Assembly (NCBI GenBank): GCA_965243105.1
Contig: CBDEUC010000001.1
Span: 1 to 64,000 of the forward strand
Length of the DNA: 64,000 nucleotides
Origin: WLWS01 sp965243105
Lineage (GTDB): Bacteria > Pseudomonadota > Gammaproteobacteria > Eutrophobiales > Eutrophobiaceae
Reading direction: 5' to 3'
Part shown: one piece after another, positions 1-8,368 of the stretch
How positions within the stretch are numbered: position 1 is the stretch's first letter
Layout of the letters: every line of letters starts with the position of its first letter
Program-made: the position numbers and the translations under genes
The notes under the pieces: generated by a model
Seen by the model: the letters and a program-made list of their open reading frames with translations, nothing else
Databases searched by the model: none
Told to the model about the DNA's origin: nothing

Positions 1-76
1 TTCCGCATCACTCTTATACCTGACCTTTCCACACAGGCAACCACCCTCAAATTCCAGCCATACTATTTTCTCCTGT

Positions 77-702
77 TTAAGGTAAACAATTATTCCCTGG
101 CCCAGGTAACAAGTCGAGACTGGTATCAATAAAATTTCTCAGTGAGCGTTTTGGTTCGCAGATCTCACGCGAATCGCCAGGCTATGTTGTAGCGCTTGCA
201 GCACTATTACTCAGCGCTTCAAATTCATTGCTGTCCAGCTGACCTTCTTCTTTCGCACTTGAGAGACGCCGCTTCACCCGGAAATCGATTTCTTCAATGA
301 CTGCCTGCAGGTCAGCCTGGATCTCCGGGTGTTCATATAGCCGCTGCAGGTGCAGTACACATTACCATGCAGCCGAGAGGAGCATCACCGGCTGTATAGG
401 TATCAGTGCCTTGCGATAGAGCTTTCTCAGTCCCTTGCGAATATCGCTTTCTTTTCTCAGGGTAGCCGCAAACTCCCGGCGCATGTGTTCTCCAAACTGC
501 CCCAGGGCCTGCGATAGATCGACTCCTTGTCACCAAAGGCCTGTAAATACTTGGCCTGTTCATGTTCATGCGCTCGCCAGGTCATCCAGGGAAGTCGCCG
601 CAAAACCCCGATTCCAGAAAACTTCCCGGCTGCCCGAAGCGCCGTTTCCTCGTCAAAAAGTCGTGGTCGTCCACGTTTACACCGCCCATAATTATGTACC
701 AT
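77..702 (-). pseudogene. TetR/AcrR-type regulator, interrupted by about eight frameshifts
   Basis: The protein can be rebuilt only by changing frame repeatedly. It starts at ATG 702 with the TetR opening RGRPRLFDEETALRAAGK, continues in another frame as VFWNRGFAATSLDDL and MNMNRPSIYR (the helix-turn-helix), then AFGDKES, then FGEHMRREFAATLRKES, then DTYTAGDAPLGCMVMC, then HPEIQADLQAVIEEIDF, and ends near 77. Each break is explained by one missing base, mostly a G or C next to an identical base. Residues between breaks remain well conserved, so the coding content is recent. It is divergent from the glutathione S-transferase at 800, the usual regulator/target layout. It is either a very young pseudogene or an intact gene in low-quality sequence. 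Confidence 0.75.
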
Positions 703-799
703 TTCGTATAAAAATTGTTGCATTCAATATAATATGCGAGATAGTACATAAAAAAACACCGAATCCCATATGCCAGGAATAAATAATCCCGCGAGCCCG

Positions 800-1694
800 A
801 TGGCGTCAAAACTTGAAGGGCTGCACCTGTTCCATTTAGACGGCGCGCCTGTGCCCAGCGGGTACGTTTTGCACTTGGTGAAAAGGGCTGCAGCGTGGCC
901 GTGAGGTGCACTTTGATGATAGTAGAGCCGCAGCATGCGAAGGGGAGGATGGTCGCTGGGTCAGCCGAATCGTGTCGCTGGTCAGGAAACATCACATGAC
1001 CGAAGCCTATGCGCAAATTCACCCGGACATGGTTGTCCCGGCGCTGGTACACGATGGTGCCCTGTACCTTGAGTCCATGGACATTATTGAATATCTCGAT
1101 ACGACATTCGCAGGTCCCCGGTTGATACCGCAAACTGGTCCAGGGCACGAGGCAGGTGATGGTTCTTGTGGATGAGGCAAGAGAACTACATCTTTCAATT
1201 CGCTATGTCACATTCCACTGGGGCCTTGGAAGACTTGCCATGCTAAGCCCGAAGGAACGAAAAAAACTTGGTGAACTGGCCGCAGCCGCGCAATGACGCG
1301 GAAAACCTGGTTTCTTTTTATGACGGTTACAGTACCCGCAAGATCGCGTTAGACGTTTTTGAAGGTTCATCTCGTTAAGCTTTATCGTGCTTTTCAGCGC
1401 CTCGATGGAGAGATGCAGGATGGGCGAGAGTATTTATGTGGAGATGAATTTACTGTTGCAGATATTTTCTGGTCCATGAAAGTGCTGCGCCTGTTGGAAA
1501 CCGGATATCCCTTTGCAGAGCACCATCCACAACTGCACCGGTGGTACCTGGCTGTCGAGTCAAGGCCTGCTTTTCAGAACGAGGTCATGGAGAATAATCG
1601 CTTATCAAACCGCCTGTTTACCATCAAATCCGGCCTGGAAAACCTGCTCGGGCTGGGCCTGGAATCTGCAATCCATAAACTGGCCCTGACCTGA
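800..1694 (+). pseudogene. Glutathione S-transferase family protein, interrupted by several frameshifts
   Basis: Pieces of one GST-like protein lie in successive frames: MASKLEGLHLFHLD from ATG 800, then CAQRVRFALGEKG, then RGREVHFDDS leading to MVVPALVHDGALYLESMDII (the glutathione-binding thioredoxin-fold segment with its E-S pair), then VMVLVDEARELHL, and finally a helical C-terminal domain from about 1359 with GDEFTVADIFWS, a typical GST signature, ending at 1694. At least five single-base shifts separate the pieces. GSTs conjugate glutathione to electrophiles. Together with the divergent TetR-type gene and the downstream HD-domain gene it looks like a small detoxification locus. The kind of damage matches the neighbouring regulator. 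Confidence 0.7.
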
Positions 1695-1731
1695 AACAGG
1701 GCACCAACCTTGCCCCGGAGAAGGAGGATAC

Positions 1732-2484
1732 ATGAACGATATTAATTTAAACGACGCGGGTCGGCAGTTATCAAAAGATCCCGGCCGCCTGCACGCATGT
1801 ACCATGCTACCCCGCTTTATCGGGATGGATATCAGAATGGCAAAGCTAAAATTGCAGCGCAAGCTGGGTATGAGGGAACTGATGCAGCTTGTACCCGATG
1901 CCCATCGCGTGCCGGATTCAGCGATTGCCACCCAGGCTACCGAGCTGGTACGCCAGCTGTCCGATGAATATCTTCTTAATCACTGTTACCGCACCTATGC
2001 TTTTGGCTGCATCCTGGCCCACCAGGATGGCCTGAAGTTTGACCGGGAGGTATTTTACCTTGCGAGTATCATGCATGACCTGGGTGTAACGGATAAATAT
2101 GCAGAGTCCCCCGGCTCTTTTGAATACGTTGGCGCAAAAGTAGCGCACGAATTCTGCCTCGACGCGAACTATGATGCTGAACGTGCCGCTCTGGTACATG
2201 AAGCCATTGCACTGCATTCTGCCGTGGGTATTGCCCACGCCCTTGATCCTGAAATTGCCCTGGTACACTTTGGTGCGGGCGTGGATGTCATTGGAATTCG
2301 ATTTGACGAGATTCCCCCGGATGCCCTGGCGAATGTACTCGAGTTATATCCACGTCTCGGCTTCAAGGAAGCCTTTTCCATGGCATTGCGAAAGCAGTAC
2401 GAGCTAAAGCCAGGTAGTCATATATCTGCTCACATGGGGCTGGGTTTTGAAAAAAAATTGAAGGGGACGCCCTTCGATGACTGA
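1732..2484 (+). CDS. HD-domain phosphohydrolase-like protein
   Basis: 250 residues, intact, with a strong GGAGG ribosome site before ATG 1732. The central region carries an HD-superfamily metal site: H84 (in NHCYRTYAFG), H115-D116 (in MHDLGVT) and a later D185 (in GAGVDVIG). The arrangement resembles small HD proteins of the cyanamide-hydratase-like group that hydrolyse phosphoester or C-N bonds in the cytoplasm; the substrate cannot be read from the sequence. It follows the broken GST gene by 37 bases on the same strand, so the two may share a transcript. No signal peptide or membrane segment is seen. Confidence 0.7.
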   Translation: MNDINLNDAGRQLSKDPGRLHACTMLPRFIGMDIRMAKLKLQRKLGMRELMQLVPDAHRVPDSAIATQATELVRQLSDEYLLNHCYRTYAFGCILAHQDGLKFDREVFYLASIMHDLGVTDKYAESPGSFEYVGAKVAHEFCLDANYDAERAALVHEAIALHSAVGIAHALDPEIALVHFGAGVDVIGIRFDEIPPDALANVLELYPRLGFKEAFSMALRKQYELKPGSHISAHMGLGFEKKLKGTPFDD

Positions 2485-2547
2485 ACTCGAACAAAGAGTC
2501 GTGTAACCATTACAAAATGGCAGGGGAAACTTTGCAGAAAAACGGCC

Positions 2548-3144
2548 TTAGCCAGGAAGCCTGGGTTTCTTTACTGGTGTTTTTTCAGTCTCAATCTCAA
2601 TTTTTCCCGCCAGGGCCGCGTGGATTAACCAGAGTGCCAGGATAATTAGTGGAATGGTAATCAACAACGGGATGAACAAGCTAAATCTCAGGGACGTGTC
2701 CAACAGTGCCGTTCCGGGCTCACCCGGCTGATGGTAAACGTCAACCGTGGAACCTGCTTTATAGTTATCAACAATCGATTGGGCGATGCTCCGCGCAGGA
2801 GCACCTATTCTAATTCCAAAAGTCTTTTTGTTTCTGTATTCGATTTTGGCAGTCGTAATGCGATCGGAGGTGTAGTTTTTGTTGTTTACGGTGTATTCGT
2901 ATACGACCTCGGGTATATAGTAGGTATAAGTGCGGTATCGTAATCCGCTCTTGTCATCGGCATCGGTCCTTTCTCTGCGTTTATCAACTCTTACAGCTGA
3001 TTTTTTAACCAGTCCTTTTGTCGTTGGCCAGGAACTGGCCTCAAGGGTTTCCAGGATATTGCTGACACCCCAGTAGGTAAAACCGGTCCCCAGTAGTAGC
3101 ATAGCGAGTCCGATCAAGAGAAAGTTACGTACGCCTTTTTCCAT
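2548..3144 (-). CDS. DUF3592 membrane protein
   Basis: About 198 residues from ATG 3144. An N-terminal membrane helix (about residues 8-28) is followed by an extracytoplasmic domain containing the DUF3592 pattern: W-P-T-T-K-G, a YIPEVVYEYTVNNKNY strand and YHQPGEPGTALLD, then a second helix (about 155-177) and a basic tail. The family has no established biochemical role. An upstream in-frame start at 3204 would add 20 residues without a better ribosome site, so the start is uncertain. It is convergent with the HD-domain gene and divergent from the TPR gene at 3261. Confidence 0.7.
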   Translation of the reverse strand: MEKGVRNFLLIGLAMLLLGTGFTYWGVSNILETLEASSWPTTKGLVKKSAVRVDKRRERTDADDKSGLRYRTYTYYIPEVVYEYTVNNKNYTSDRITTAKIEYRNKKTFGIRIGAPARSIAQSIVDNYKAGSTVDVYHQPGEPGTALLDTSLRFSLFIPLLITIPLIILALWLIHAALAGKIEIETEKTPVKKPRLPG

Positions 3145-3260
3145 AGCACCGCCACCATCATCATTAGTAACAGCGAGGCAGGATAATGTGTACTCTTGCA
3201 TCAATTCAAGCCTGATCTCATGCTAGGATCAGGTCTGAGCCATACCGGGGTGTCATTCAA

Positions 3261-4934
3261 ATGAGAAATAAAGCAGTCATACTAGTTATTTTCCAATGTT
3301 GCCTCGCAACATTTCCCTGCCTGTCTCAAATGCATGATCCAAAGGCGCTTGATGCTGATCCCTTTACAGCAACAAGCCCCATTGCTCCGCGGCTTGAAGG
3401 TCTTGGGACATACTCCATGCCCGTGACCACGGCCAGTGCAGATTCCCAGTACTTTTTTGACCAGGGACTGCGACTTACCTATGGCTTTAATCATTCAGAA
3501 GCCTTGCGGGCTTTCAAGGAAGCCGTGCGTCTTGACCGTGAAAATGCCATGGCCTACTGGGGCTGGGCGCTGGTGTTGGGTCCAAACATAAACCTGCCGA
3601 TGCAGCCGGAAGTGGCAGAACCTGCGTACATGGCGATCCAGTCTGCAATGAAACTTCGACAGGGAGTGTCGGAGAAAGAACGAATATTGATTGAAACACT
3701 TTCACTTCGCTACGCGGAAGAAGCCGTGGATGACAGGAGCGAACTGGACCAGGCCTACGCTGACGCCATGGCAAGGGTTTATGCTCGATACCCGGATGAC
3801 GTGGATGTAGCCACGCTGTATGCTGCTGCATTGATGAACCTGAGCCCCTGGGACTACTGGGACGGTGACGGTCAACCCTATGCCAATACGCGCAAGGTCA
3901 TGGGCATTCTTGAACCGGCCATGCTCTCAAGCCCCGAGCATACGGGTTCGAGACATTATTACATTCACATCGTGGAAAAAGAGCGAGCGCAACTGGGTGA
4001 GCGCGCGGCCGATGAACTGGCATTGCTGGCTCCCGGCGCTGGTCACCTGGTGCACATGCCATCCCATATTTACATGCGCATAGGGCGTTATGCCGATTCC
4101 TACACGGCGAACGACCTTGCCTCCGTGGCTGATGAAGGCTACATAGCGCAATGTCGCGCGCAGGGCATTTACCCACTTGGCTACTATCCCCACAACGTGC
4201 ATTTCCTGGTCTGGTCAGCGATGTACCTCGGGAGAAGTGAGGATGCCCTGCAGGCCGCCAGGAAAGTACATGGATCCATTCCCGCTGCCATTACCGGCGA
4301 TGGACTCCGCTCGTTTGAACAATTTCTCAGCCAGCCCATTGTCGCCATGGTGCGTTTTGGCATGTGGGACAAGGTACTTGAAGAACCCAGGCCGCCGGCA
4401 ACATCGAAGTACTGGACAGGTATCTGGCATTACGCTCGAGGGCTTGCATTTATCAACATGGGCGAGAGAAACAAGGCCCGCAAGGAGCTGGGTATTGTGC
4501 GCAAACTGGCAGCCGAGGAGGGCATGGATACTTACGTGACCTTTGCCAGTGATGCCCGTAGCCTGCTCAATATTGCCGCGGCCATACTGGCCGGGGACAT
4601 TGCCTCCCGTCGCGGAAATCACGATGAAGCGGTGGCCCAGCTATCGCGCGCAGTCAGGTTACAGGATGCGCTGACCTACTCAGAACCACCGGAGTGGTAT
4701 TTCCCGTCGCGCCACTACCTTGGCGCCGTTCTGCTGGAAGCAGGCCGTCCGGGTGAAGCGGAAGTCGTGTACTGGCAGGACCTGCGTGAACACCCGGAAA
4801 ACGCTTATGCACTGCTTGGCCTGTCCCAGGCACTTGCCGCGCAGGGCCGGCATGAGCAGGCTTCTGATTTCATGGTGAGATTCAAACAGGCATGGGGCGA
4901 TGCCGACGTGGAACTGGATAGTTCCAGGTTCTGA
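3261..4934 (+). CDS. Secreted tetratricopeptide-repeat protein
   Basis: 557 residues. The N-terminus (hydrophobic stretch ending near CLSQ) is a likely export signal. TPR-type helix pairs begin at about residue 60 (FFDQGLRLTYGFNHSEALRA) and recur near the C-terminus (AVAQLSRAVRLQ; ALLGLSQALAAQGRHEQA). A central HMPSHIYMRIGRYADS motif is typical of this conserved family of large periplasmic TPR proteins whose function is unknown. It is probably a scaffold for protein contacts in the periplasm. It stands alone, with the EF-hand gene 127 bases downstream on the same strand but behind its own ribosome site. Confidence 0.7.
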   Translation: MRNKAVILVIFQCCLATFPCLSQMHDPKALDADPFTATSPIAPRLEGLGTYSMPVTTASADSQYFFDQGLRLTYGFNHSEALRAFKEAVRLDRENAMAYWGWALVLGPNINLPMQPEVAEPAYMAIQSAMKLRQGVSEKERILIETLSLRYAEEAVDDRSELDQAYADAMARVYARYPDDVDVATLYAAALMNLSPWDYWDGDGQPYANTRKVMGILEPAMLSSPEHTGSRHYYIHIVEKERAQLGERAADELALLAPGAGHLVHMPSHIYMRIGRYADSYTANDLASVADEGYIAQCRAQGIYPLGYYPHNVHFLVWSAMYLGRSEDALQAARKVHGSIPAAITGDGLRSFEQFLSQPIVAMVRFGMWDKVLEEPRPPATSKYWTGIWHYARGLAFINMGERNKARKELGIVRKLAAEEGMDTYVTFASDARSLLNIAAAILAGDIASRRGNHDEAVAQLSRAVRLQDALTYSEPPEWYFPSRHYLGAVLLEAGRPGEAEVVYWQDLREHPENAYALLGLSQALAAQGRHEQASDFMVRFKQAWGDADVELDSSRF

Positions 4935-5061
4935 GCTCGGTGGACCACATTTTTTTCACTTGCACATTTCTTCCTTAATTCAATGTAAACGCCGTGTCTT
5001 TCACTTCGTTAAATGTTAGCGAGAGCGCATTGCTCCCATTTAAATTAACAGGAGAAAGAAA

Positions 5062-5538
5062 ATGAAAAACAAGCTAGTGATAATAGGTTTACTCGGATCT
5101 GTGAGTTACCTGCCGGCCATTTCGGCACAACCGAATATTGATACTGACGGCGACGGCGCGGTGTCGTTTGAGGAACTGCAGGCTGCGCGGCCCGATGCCG
5201 ACCTGGAACGATTCAACCAGGTTGATGCTGATGGCGATGGGCTTATCACGCGCGAAGAGCGCAGGCAGGGTCGACAGGAAAGAGCGCAGCAGCGATTTTC
5301 TGAAACTGACACCGATGGAAGTGGTGGCTTGTCGTTTGAAGAAATCCAGGCTCGGCGTGCGGACGCTTCGGAAGAACGTTTCGCCCGTATGGACCGCGAT
5401 GGAAACGGTGAGATTGGCCAGGATGAGGCTCGCGCGGCGCGAAAAAACAGGATGCAGCGTAGAGGTGGTAACAATGCGCGTGGTTCGGGACAAGGGCAGA
5501 GGCCACGTGGTGGGCAGCGTGGTGGACCGGGTCGCTAG
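5062..5538 (+). CDS. Secreted EF-hand calcium-binding protein
   Basis: 158 residues with an AGGAGA ribosome site and a signal peptide ending near AISAQ (about residue 22). Four EF-hand loops follow in tandem: DTDGDGAVSFEE, DADGDGLITREE, DTDGSGGLSFEE and DRDGNGEIGQDE, with acidic residues at the calcium-coordinating positions. The C-terminus is a basic, glycine-rich tail. Proteins of this kind bind Ca2+ in the periplasm or outside the cell. It is convergent with an ECF sigma/anti-sigma operon and shares a terminator with it. Whether the sigma factor controls it is not visible. Confidence 0.8.
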   Translation: MKNKLVIIGLLGSVSYLPAISAQPNIDTDGDGAVSFEELQAARPDADLERFNQVDADGDGLITREERRQGRQERAQQRFSETDTDGSGGLSFEEIQARRADASEERFARMDRDGNGEIGQDEARAARKNRMQRRGGNNARGSGQGQRPRGGQRGGPGR

Positions 5539-5559
5539 ACCCCGCGCTGGCTCAAATCG

Positions 5560-5594
5560 GGCGATGATCGGTATTGCCGGTCATCGCCTTTTTT
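5560..5594. terminator. Bidirectional rho-independent terminator
   Basis: GGCGATGA at 5560-5567 pairs with TCATCGCC at 5581-5588, with an additional CGG/CCG pair inside the loop, followed by six T. It ends the EF-hand gene; the minus-strand anti-sigma gene stops at its edge. Confidence 0.8.
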
Positions 5595-6102
5595 AATAGT
5601 TGTCCTCTTTCTGTTCCAGCATGAGCAGGAAACCCATCGCATAGCAGATAAACCCACATGCCAGTCCCAGGCCTACCTGGTTAAATTGTAGAGGTGTCAT
5701 TACCCATTGAGACCATTCACCATTCCACAGGGAAAAGATGTTAAACAGGGTGGACTGACCCTGGAACAGTTTATAGCTGTACAGTCCGAGGGTAATGGTA
5801 AAACCAGCAACAAGCATGATGATCGACCAGGCAGTTGTTCCACCCAGTGCCATTGGAATTGCTTCCTTCGCAAAACTTTTTTCTGACTCTTCAATACGTG
5901 CCATTACACTGGCGGCCAGGTTCTCGGGGACAGCAGGTTCCTCGAGGCCCGCGAGGGAATCCTGCATGTCAAGTTCTGCAGAAAGCAGGGCCTGGCACTT
6001 CTCGCAGGATTCCGCATGAGCATGTGCCCGGGCTAGTTGTTCACCTGGCCATTCTTTCAGTGCTTGCGAATCAAGCAGGTTTTCGATGTCTGTACATTTC
6101 AT
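5593..6102 (-). CDS. Zinc-finger anti-sigma factor
   Basis: 169 residues. The N-terminus has the zinc-binding anti-sigma motif H29-x3-C33-x2-C36 (HAESCEKC). Two hydrophobic segments follow (about residues 90-110 and 142-162), so the sigma-binding domain is cytoplasmic and membrane-anchored. It starts 3 bases after the stop of the ECF sigma gene, the standard layout for a sigma factor and its inhibitor. It would hold that sigma factor inactive until an envelope signal arrives. The signal is unknown. Confidence 0.8.
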   Translation of the reverse strand: MKCTDIENLLDSQALKEWPGEQLARAHAHAESCEKCQALLSAELDMQDSLAGLEEPAVPENLAASVMARIEESEKSFAKEAIPMALGGTTAWSIIMLVAGFTITLGLYSYKLFQGQSTLFNIFSLWNGEWSQWVMTPLQFNQVGLGLACGFICYAMGFLLMLEQKEDNY

Positions 6103-6105
6103 CTG

Positions 6106-6729
6106 TCACGCTCCATCCGTTATCTTGCCCGAATTGTCATGTGCGCTAATAAGCTCACGCAGTTTTTTCCTGGCACGAAATAACAGGGTTTTGATTGTAC
6201 CACCACTCACACCCAGCGTGGCAGCAACTTCTTCAAGTTTCAGTTCCTGTCGGTAAAAAAGTAATACTGCAGTCCGTTCACCCTGCGGCAGGGACGCCAC
6301 CTGCTGCCAGAGCCTGGTATTGCTTTCATCGCCGATCAGTGTGTCGACATGACCAATATGTTCTGCCTGCTTTGAACTCGCTTCGTATTGCTCCATGTCC
6401 AGTGACTGTTCCGGCTTTTTATCCCTGTGCCAATTACGGGACAGGTTGACGGTTATCGTGGCCAGCCATGGATAAAACTCCTTTTCCGGGTCATAGCGAT
6501 GAAGTTGCGTGTAGGCACGAAAAAATGCCTCCTGGGCTATGTCTTCCGCTCCTTCCCTGTCGTGCACGATCATGTAGGCGAGGCCAAACACGCGTTTTTG
6601 ATAACGCCTGACAATAGCCTCGTAGGCGTGCTGATTTCCGGCCTTTACCTCGGCCAGGAAATCAGCAATATCGTTTTCAGGAGTGGACTCTTCTGCTTGA
6701 GTCTGCCCACCCTCCCGGGCTTGAGTCAT
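6106..6729 (-). CDS. ECF-type RNA polymerase sigma factor
   Basis: 207 residues. Region 2 is seen in YQKRVFGLAYMIVHDREGAEDIAQEAF-like sequence (about residues 43-70) with the conserved D-x-x-Q-E-x-F, and region 4 in LEEVAATLGVSGGTIKTLLFRARKKL (about 165-190), the -35-binding helix-turn-helix. It lies between a small membrane protein gene (TAATG stop/start overlap at 6729) and its cognate zinc anti-sigma gene, so all three are likely co-transcribed. It directs RNA polymerase to an unknown stress or envelope regulon. Confidence 0.85.
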   Translation of the reverse strand: MTQAREGGQTQAEESTPENDIADFLAEVKAGNQHAYEAIVRRYQKRVFGLAYMIVHDREGAEDIAQEAFFRAYTQLHRYDPEKEFYPWLATITVNLSRNWHRDKKPEQSLDMEQYEASSKQAEHIGHVDTLIGDESNTRLWQQVASLPQGERTAVLLFYRQELKLEEVAATLGVSGGTIKTLLFRARKKLRELISAHDNSGKITDGA

Positions 6730-7055
6730 TATTCCTGGGTGTCTGCACTATCATCCAGGCCCATGCACACCGAGATGGTCTTACGTGTTCCAAAGAACAA
6801 CGGGAACAGGCCAACCAGTAGAAGAGGCGGAAACATCAGCGCCAGCAGGCAAATTACGAGCCCTTTGCAGGCCTGGTCCACGGCGTCGCGTTTCTCGTCC
6901 ACTGTTTTTGGTACTGCCTTGAGATACTCAGCTCGTGACGAGTAACCAAAGCGATACGCACGGTTACCGTAATAGGTTCTGTACACGGCAGTGATGATAA
7001 ATATCAGCACCCCTATGAATAGTAAAAATAAAATGAACATAAATAGTTCTTCCAT
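6729..7055 (-). CDS. Small two-helix membrane protein preceding the ECF sigma gene
   Basis: 108 residues with a GAGGAG ribosome site before ATG 7055. It has a hydrophobic helix at about 5-25 and a second at about 68-90, with a basic/tyrosine-rich loop between them (RTYYGNRAYRFGYSSRAEY). No known family is recognised. Its stop codon overlaps the sigma-factor start, so it is probably the first gene of the sigma/anti-sigma operon and may take part in signal sensing; that is inference from position only. Confidence 0.6.
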   Translation of the reverse strand: MEELFMFILFLLFIGVLIFIITAVYRTYYGNRAYRFGYSSRAEYLKAVPKTVDEKRDAVDQACKGLVICLLALMFPPLLLVGLFPLFFGTRKTISVCMGLDDSADTQE

Positions 7056-7156
7056 CGTTTTGCTCCTCGCTTACTTGGCGTCTATGAATATTGTGTCTCT
7101 AAAAGGTATACACGACTTATTGAAAACTGGTTGACATTATCGAACCTGAAATTGCA

Positions 7157-7237
7157 TCACGACTTGCAATACTCCATGGCGACAACGATGCCGGCGACTA
7201 CGTACATCAGTATAAAAACGGACAATGATAAGGACAT
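7157..7237 (-). CDS. Possible 26-residue single-helix membrane peptide
   Basis: A short reading frame starts at ATG 7237 and stops with TGA at 7157. It encodes MSLSLSVFILMYVVAGIVVA then MEYCKS, one uninterrupted hydrophobic helix with a short polar end. An AGGGG ribosome site lies about six bases upstream. It lies in the 321-base gap 7056-7376, which otherwise holds nothing recognisable. The length makes chance occurrence possible. Confidence 0.35.
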   Translation of the reverse strand: MSLSLSVFILMYVVAGIVVAMEYCKS

Positions 7238-7376
7238 GTTTTTCCCCTGGTTGAGAGTTTTCCTTGAAAGCGGGTATTCGACCTGCTTCTATTTCCACTC
7301 TATACACCCCGGGGATGAAAATGGTTGACAGCGATGAGTGAAAAATCGGTTTTTTTATGGGAGCGGGAAATTATCC

Positions 7377-8117
7377 CTAGTGCTTGGCAAAGCCACCATC
7401 GACATTGATAGTCTGGCCAGTGACAAAATCACTTTGCTCATCGATAAGATATAGCAGGGTACTGGCAAGATCCTGCGGTTGCATGCGTCTCTTGATGGAC
7501 TGTGCTTCCACAACCCAGTCGAACAGGGTACCGGGCCAGCTATTCATCAGGTTCTCGGTCTCCGTCAGTCCCGGTGATATGGCATTCACGGTAATTCCAT
7601 GTTCGGCGACTTCGCCGGCAAGGGAGCGTACCAGGCCGATTAGCGCCGCCTTTGAGGCAACGTAGGGTGTTTGCAGCGGGACACCGTGCCAGATGGCGGC
7701 TGATGATACGACCACGATTCGGCCCCAGGCGTTTTGTTTCAGGTAAGGCAGTGCTGCCTGGAGGGTGCAAAATACACCATCGAGATTGACACGCATCACC
7801 TGGCGCCAGTCTTCCATTGTCACTTCATCAAATGGGCCGGATGGATAAATGCCAGCGTTGGCAACAACAATGTCAATCTTGCCAAGTTTCTGCACAACCC
7901 TGTCCAGCGACTGCTGCATCTCGGCCAGGTTACTGACATCAGCCTTGAGAGGAAGATAGGCGGGGGCGTCGCTTTCCACAGTCGCCGTGGATGCAGGCTG
8001 ATCCGCGATATCGATACCGGCTACGTCAATGCCGGATTGGGCCAGGGTATGGCAAAAATGGCGCCCGATTCCATTGGCAGCCCCCGTCACCACCGCTATG
8101 CGCTTGTCTTGAGTCAT
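7377..8117 (-). CDS. Short-chain dehydrogenase/reductase (classical)
   Basis: 246 residues of the classical SDR fold. The NAD(P) site TGAANGIG is at residues 11-18, the NAG motif near 88, the catalytic serine in VVVSSAAIW and the Y-x-x-x-K pair in YVASKAA near 153-157; all hallmark residues are present, unlike two other SDRs in this window. The C-terminal VTGQTINVDGGF is the usual SDR ending. It oxidises or reduces an alcohol/ketone; the substrate is not predictable. It stands alone, divergent from the kamA-type gene with a 250-base gap. Confidence 0.85.
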   Translation of the reverse strand: MTQDKRIAVVTGAANGIGRHFCHTLAQSGIDVAGIDIADQPASTATVESDAPAYLPLKADVSNLAEMQQSLDRVVQKLGKIDIVVANAGIYPSGPFDEVTMEDWRQVMRVNLDGVFCTLQAALPYLKQNAWGRIVVVSSAAIWHGVPLQTPYVASKAALIGLVRSLAGEVAEHGITVNAISPGLTETENLMNSWPGTLFDWVVEAQSIKRRMQPQDLASTLLYLIDEQSDFVTGQTINVDGGFAKH

Positions 8118-8242
8118 GAATTCAGGCTACACAAACGCCCGGGTACACACAATGATCTAAAAGGCAGTGGTACAAATACCACATTCAGAAGCCGCGCTTA
8201 GTCATTAATTTAACGCGGGTTTTCAGGACACCAAGGTTTTTT

Positions 8243-8271
8243 TAGATAAAAATCAATAATTTGGGTATAAT
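8243..8271 (+). promoter_or_regulatory. Possible promoter of the aminomutase gene
   Basis: A perfect TATAAT lies at 8266-8271 in an otherwise empty gap. The -35 region 17 bases upstream (TAGATA) is a poor match to TTGACA. The implied leader of about 90 bases contains only short hairpins (GCCT/AGGC near 8290 and GCCG/CGGC near 8318). Confidence 0.4.
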
Positions 8272-8368
8272 CCCTTCATTCGTGAAGCACGCCTTGTCGA
8301 CAGGCAAACAATAAGAGCCGCGTTCAAACGGCGAATAAAAATAATAAAACCAGGGGTTGGAATTATTC

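Noticed and set aside
435..782. Plus-strand open frame of 115 codons
   Set aside because: It is the complement of the TetR-type gene, whose conserved motifs are on the minus strand.
5089..5506. Three overlapping frames antisense to the EF-hand gene
   Set aside because: Arise from the repeated Asp/Gly codon pattern of the EF-hand loops; no motifs of their own.
7131..7328. Plus-strand open frame of 65 codons
   Set aside because: No ribosome site, no recognisable motif; the better signal in this gap is on the minus strand.
8118..8368. Lysine riboswitch before the aminomutase gene
   Set aside because: The conserved core sequences of that riboswitch are not seen; only short hairpins occur.
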